NCBI GenBank assembly: GCA_937864115.1
Contig: CALMII010000041.1
Span: forward strand, 1-64,000
Direction of reading: 5' to 3'
DNA length: 64,000 nt
Origin: an uncultured Steroidobacter sp.
GTDB lineage: Bacteria; Pseudomonadota; Gammaproteobacteria; Steroidobacterales; Steroidobacteraceae
Part shown: in pieces, positions 61,372 through 64,000 of the stretch
Layout of the letters: the number at the start of each line of letters is the position of its first letter
Position numbering within the stretch: position 1 is the first letter of the stretch
The notes under the pieces: model-generated
What the model was told of the DNA's origin: nothing
Seen by the model: the letters and a program-made list of their open reading frames with translations, nothing else
Database searches by the model: none
Made by a program: the position numbers and the translations under genes

Positions 61372-61479
61372 CTACATCGACGCCACGGAGATCCCATCCA
61401 CTCACACTGCCGCCGCGGACGAATGTGTCGGAGCTGCTGATCCGGCCGACGTCGGATACCAAGGGCATGTAGTCGCAGG

Positions 61480-62277
61480 CTACCCGTGAGTCGTCTGCTG
61501 CTGACCCAGCTTCATGGCGGGATCGTAGTCGCTGCTCGCGATATCCCGGAACGCCAGCATCTGCGGCAGTTTGGCCGAGGCGCCGTCGTAGAAGCCGCTT
61601 TCCGGGACGAAGTCCTTCGGATTGCGGAAGGTACCGAACAGGATGTCGAAGAGCGGCAGATCGGAATAGTTGTAGTGATGGATGCCGCGGCCGTGATGGA
61701 CGCTGTGACTCTCGGGCCGCTGCAGGAAATACCCCAGCCATTGCGGCGTGCGGATGTTGGTGTGCTGGAAAATGGCCAGGAACATCGTCGCGTACAGGAA
61801 GTAGGTCACTGCCTGCGCGCTCAATCCCACGACGACGGTCAGGCTGAGGCTGCTCAGGAAGGTGAAGCCGACGATGTCCAGCGGGCTGAAGTAGAAGGCG
61901 CCGAAGCTGTCCACCCGTTCCGCGCTGTGGTGCATCTGGTGGAAGGAGCGCCATAGCCAATGGCTCCGGTGCATCGCCCGATGCCAGACATAGACCAGCA
62001 GTTCGAACACCAGTACGCCGATGCCCGCCCCGGCGAAAGGGTGGAGGCCTTCCAGGTTGAAGAGCTGGTACTGCGAGAGCGAGTCGCTCCACAGCAGCGG
62101 CAGGTAGGAGGAAAGGAAGAAGTAGAGCGTGAACACCGCCAGGGCCCTCGGAATCCAGCCCTTGACCCTGGGCAGACGGCGCGCCGGAAACAGCGCCTCC
62201 AGCAGTATCAGTGCACCATAGAGTGCAAGTGCGGTCAGCGAAACGGGGTCCAGCAGGATCTGCAGCGGCGTAGGCAT
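61480..62277 (-). CDS. Second sterol desaturase/fatty acid hydroxylase superfamily enzyme
   Basis: A 265-residue membrane di-iron enzyme with HRAMH near 95, HQMHH near 108 and HSVHH near 195, and four membrane helices. Not closely alike to the enzyme at 40306 except in the His motifs. GGGAGAG precedes ATG 62277. The gap from the hydratase holds only copy B7. Confidence 0.92.
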   Translation of the reverse strand: MPTPLQILLDPVSLTALALYGALILLEALFPARRLPRVKGWIPRALAVFTLYFFLSSYLPLLWSDSLSQYQLFNLEGLHPFAGAGIGVLVFELLVYVWHRAMHRSHWLWRSFHQMHHSAERVDSFGAFYFSPLDIVGFTFLSSLSLTVVVGLSAQAVTYFLYATMFLAIFQHTNIRTPQWLGYFLQRPESHSVHHGRGIHHYNYSDLPLFDILFGTFRNPKDFVPESGFYDGASAKLPQMLAFRDIASSDYDPAMKLGQQQTTHG

Positions 62278-62431
62278 GGGACTCTCCCTTCTTGTGGTGT
62301 CAACGGTCCCACGTTGGCCTCGCTGCACGGTCCCTGCATGAGGGACAGATCATTTTTCGGTAATTTCTCGATAACGGTTCCCTTTGGCGGGTTCATGCCG
62401 AACGTTGCCCGCGCTGCCGGCGGGATTTTTG

Positions 62432-63085
62432 TCACTCGGCTGCACCGTCCGCCTGACGATACTGAACAAAGGCTATGACGTTGCCGTCGACATCACGCAC
62501 ATGGAAATCGATGCCGCCCCACGCCTGTCTGACGAGCCGCTGAGCAAATTCCACGCCGCGCCGTTCGTACTCTTCAAAGAGCATCTTCACGTTCCGGACC
62601 TCTATGGTCGCCAGGATCAGCGATCCCTCGAGCGCAGCCAATGCGGCGAAGTTCGGTTCGTGCACGAACCGCAGATGAAGGCGCGAACGATCGCGTGAAA
62701 CGGAGCCGTAGAAGGGCGGATGCCCGTGGAGAAAGTCGACCTGGAAGGCGAGCTTGTCCGCATAGAAGGCGGCGGCCTTCCTGACGTCCCTGACGAACAG
62801 AATCGGCACAGTGCCCAGGAGGGTTGGCTCGCCTTCGATCGGTGCCGCCGTCGGCTTGACGTCGATGGTTGATGCCCGGAGCGCCGCCCAATTCCTGAAG
62901 CCGGCTTCCACCGCCACGATTTCCTGTGCGATGGTCAGCGGCAACGGCGTATTCAGCGCTTCAATGTCAGTGAGATGGCGATAGCGATCGAGCAGCCGAA
63001 ATTTTTCGCCGATCGAGAAGTTGCGTTCGCGATGCCAGCGAACCAGTTGCTTTGCCTGCTTCCGGAAAGTATCGAGGGTGGGCAT
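62432..63085 (-). CDS. Glyoxalase/bleomycin-resistance fold protein with N-terminal extension
   Basis: A 217-residue protein. The first 65 residues (LDTFRKQAKQLVRWHRERNF; LPLTIAQEIVAVEAGFRNWA) are a helical N-terminal unit also found before other small domains; residues 85-215 are a VOC (glyoxalase) domain (VPILFVRDVRKAAAFYADKL, HLRFVHEPN, GIDFHVRDVDGNVIAFVQYR). Probable metal-dependent dioxygenase, lyase or drug-binding protein; specifics unknown. A decayed VOC gene lies next to it. Confidence 0.88.
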   Translation of the reverse strand: MPTLDTFRKQAKQLVRWHRERNFSIGEKFRLLDRYRHLTDIEALNTPLPLTIAQEIVAVEAGFRNWAALRASTIDVKPTAAPIEGEPTLLGTVPILFVRDVRKAAAFYADKLAFQVDFLHGHPPFYGSVSRDRSRLHLRFVHEPNFAALAALEGSLILATIEVRNVKMLFEEYERRGVEFAQRLVRQAWGGIDFHVRDVDGNVIAFVQYRQADGAAE

Positions 63086-63217
63086 GGGTGCTCTCCTGCT
63101 GAAATTTCAGCGGGCGGGCAAAGCCCTTTCGGCAACTACGCCGATGCACCCCGTAGAGCGGGCGAAGAAAAACATGCGTCGCAAAACTTGTCAATTGATG
63201 TGCTGGAGAAGGTCTGC

Positions 63218-63394
63218 TCAGTCGCAGTGGAAGTAAAAGCGGTTGCCGTCGACGTCCTCGACAGTGAACTGGCGCAAACCCCATGGCTTCTTCTCCAGGG
63301 GTTCGACAATGCGCGCACCCATCGAGCGCAGCTCGTTGTAGGTGGCAATTCCGGGACCGGCAGGCCAAATGACGTTGCTGGTTCGTTCTGGTTC
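63218..63394 (-). pseudogene. Remnant of a second VOC-fold gene
   Basis: In one minus-strand frame the segment reads ...SNVIWPAGPGIATYNELRSM then GARIVEPLEKKPWGLRQF and TVEDVDGNRFYFHCD before TGA at 63218. This is the C-terminal half of a glyoxalase-fold protein; no start or N-terminal half is present upstream in this frame. Probably a truncated or frameshifted copy. Confidence 0.6.
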
Positions 63395-63444
63395 ATGACG
63401 TCCGCTCCTGCATGAGACAGAGGCTCAGTGCAACGCCAGTGAGG

Positions 63445-63699
63445 CTATTCCTTGACGACGAGCACGCCCGCCAGCGCACCGATGAACAGGCCAGCCAACG
63501 CAGCCGGCCAGATGTTTCCAGTTGCGAAAAGTCCGGCAGCTGCGCCGCACATGAAGCCAGCCAGCGCCCAAGCGCCTCGCTTCTGATGTTTCCTGCGCTG
63601 CTTCTGTCGTTCGACCCATTGCTCTAGCGCCCTGCGCTGGTCATCGATGCGGGGCGCAAGTAGCGCGTCGCCTGCTGCTTCTGCCTGTTGCCGGTCCAT
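63445..63699 (-). CDS. Small membrane protein, two helices
   Basis: Not recognised. An 84-residue protein: a charged N-terminus with a helix (DDQRRALEQWVERQKQRRKH), then two membrane helices (AWALAGFMCGAAAGLFATG; IWPAALAGLFIGALAGVLVV). GGAAG is 6 nt before ATG 63699; an upstream ATG at 63747 gives a longer charged head. Confidence 0.7.
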   Translation of the reverse strand: MDRQQAEAAGDALLAPRIDDQRRALEQWVERQKQRRKHQKRGAWALAGFMCGAAAGLFATGNIWPAALAGLFIGALAGVLVVKE

Positions 63700-63762
63700 T
63701 GCTTCTTCCTTCTTCTGGTCGTTCGATTTCGTCCTGCCACGAGCCACAATCTACTGGCAGCG

Positions 63763-64000
63763 TCAGCATGACTTCGTGTTGAGATAGGCGTACTCACCGA
63801 CAAAAAAGACATCGATGATCGGTGAGTAATTTACCAAGTCCTCCACGCTGAATCCTTGTTCGCGATACCAGCGAGTCTCGGGTGCGCTCATTATCCGCTT
63901 CCTTTCCGCCCGATCCGTCACTTCGACAGCTTTCGCAGTCAGGCGGCATAGCACGGATTCCTTCAAGCAGAACTCGAAATGCGGATTGGCCTTCAGGTTC
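63763..64000 (-). CDS. Partial PPOX-type (split beta-barrel) protein, C-terminal part
   Basis: Runs off the window edge on the minus strand; at least 78 residues are visible (NLKANPHFEFCLKESV ... LVNYSPIIDVFFVGEYAYLN). The pattern resembles the C-terminus of pyridoxamine-phosphate-oxidase-like or deazaflavin-type reductases. Stop at 63763. The start is outside, so nothing more can be said. Confidence 0.55.
   Translation of the reverse strand, partial: NLKANPHFEFCLKESVLCRLTAKAVEVTDRAERKRIMSAPETRWYREQGFSVEDLVNYSPIIDVFFVGEYAYLNTKSC

Overview
This is a gene-dense, GC-rich chromosomal window (GC estimated by eye in the mid-60s percent, lower in the restriction-modification block) from a Gram-negative bacterium. 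The best guess is a gammaproteobacterium of the Xanthomonadales/Nevskiales/Steroidobacterales kind. Evidence for this is inferential: RND efflux with an outer-membrane factor, several lipoproteins, periplasmic proteins, MetR/MetE, a haem-containing cis/trans fatty acid isomerase, and many dispersed palindromic repeats. No rRNA, tRNA, CRISPR array, integrase or complete insertion sequence was recognised.

Layout. 1-3.2 kb: fatty-acid cis/trans isomerase (cti) and an exported GST-fold protein. 3.2-6.0 kb (minus): DUF808 membrane protein, a small STAS-like protein and an amidase, apparently one operon. 6.0-14.7 kb (mostly plus): a HTH-only LuxR regulator overlapping a truncated O-methyltransferase, a protein with a degenerate LuxR-like HTH, a large lipoprotein, YjdM/PhnA, a 70-bp tandem repeat array, a methyltransferase, a membrane histidine kinase and a class I glutamine amidotransferase. 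14.75-19.7 kb: a Type III restriction-modification locus (res, mod, minus) with a divergent HTH regulator and nested inverted repeats between them. 19.9-24.9 kb: an Imm11-like orphan, a deleted DUF1254/DUF1214 remnant, an arylsulfatase and a serine hydrolase. 24.9-30.7 kb: an acyl-CoA-dehydrogenase-like monooxygenase, a PAS histidine kinase with its receiver protein, and a chemoreceptor. 30.7-33.3 kb: TetR, a cytochrome P450 with an unusual C-terminal domain, and its ferredoxin. 33.4-40.0 kb: a DUF4397 lipoprotein, an OmpR-type regulator, and a SWIM-SNF2 helicase coupled to a protein of unknown function. 40.3-49.2 kb: sterol-desaturase-family enzyme, panB, small periplasmic proteins, methyltransferase, esterase, TraB/GumN protein, GAF protein. 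48.3-51.6 kb: divergent metR/metE. 51.6-58.0 kb: a tetR-adaptor-RND-OMF efflux operon. 58.3-61.3 kb: a double-length acyl-CoA dehydrogenase and an enoyl-CoA hydratase. 61.5-64 kb: a second sterol-desaturase-family enzyme, glyoxalase-fold proteins and a partial flavin-type protein at the edge.

Themes. Lipid and steroid-like chemistry recurs (Cti, P450 plus ferredoxin, two di-iron hydroxylases, fused acyl-CoA dehydrogenase, hydratase, sulfatase, esterase). The accessory part is the Type III R-M locus and its surroundings, which contain an orphan immunity-like gene and a decayed gene. Two repeat families pervade the window: a double-palindrome REP-like element (five loci, one a tandem array) and a GC-rich hairpin element (seven copies, one inside the coding region of mod). 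Start codons were often moved downstream of the longest reading frame to match a ribosome binding site, signal peptide or 4-bp overlap with the upstream gene.
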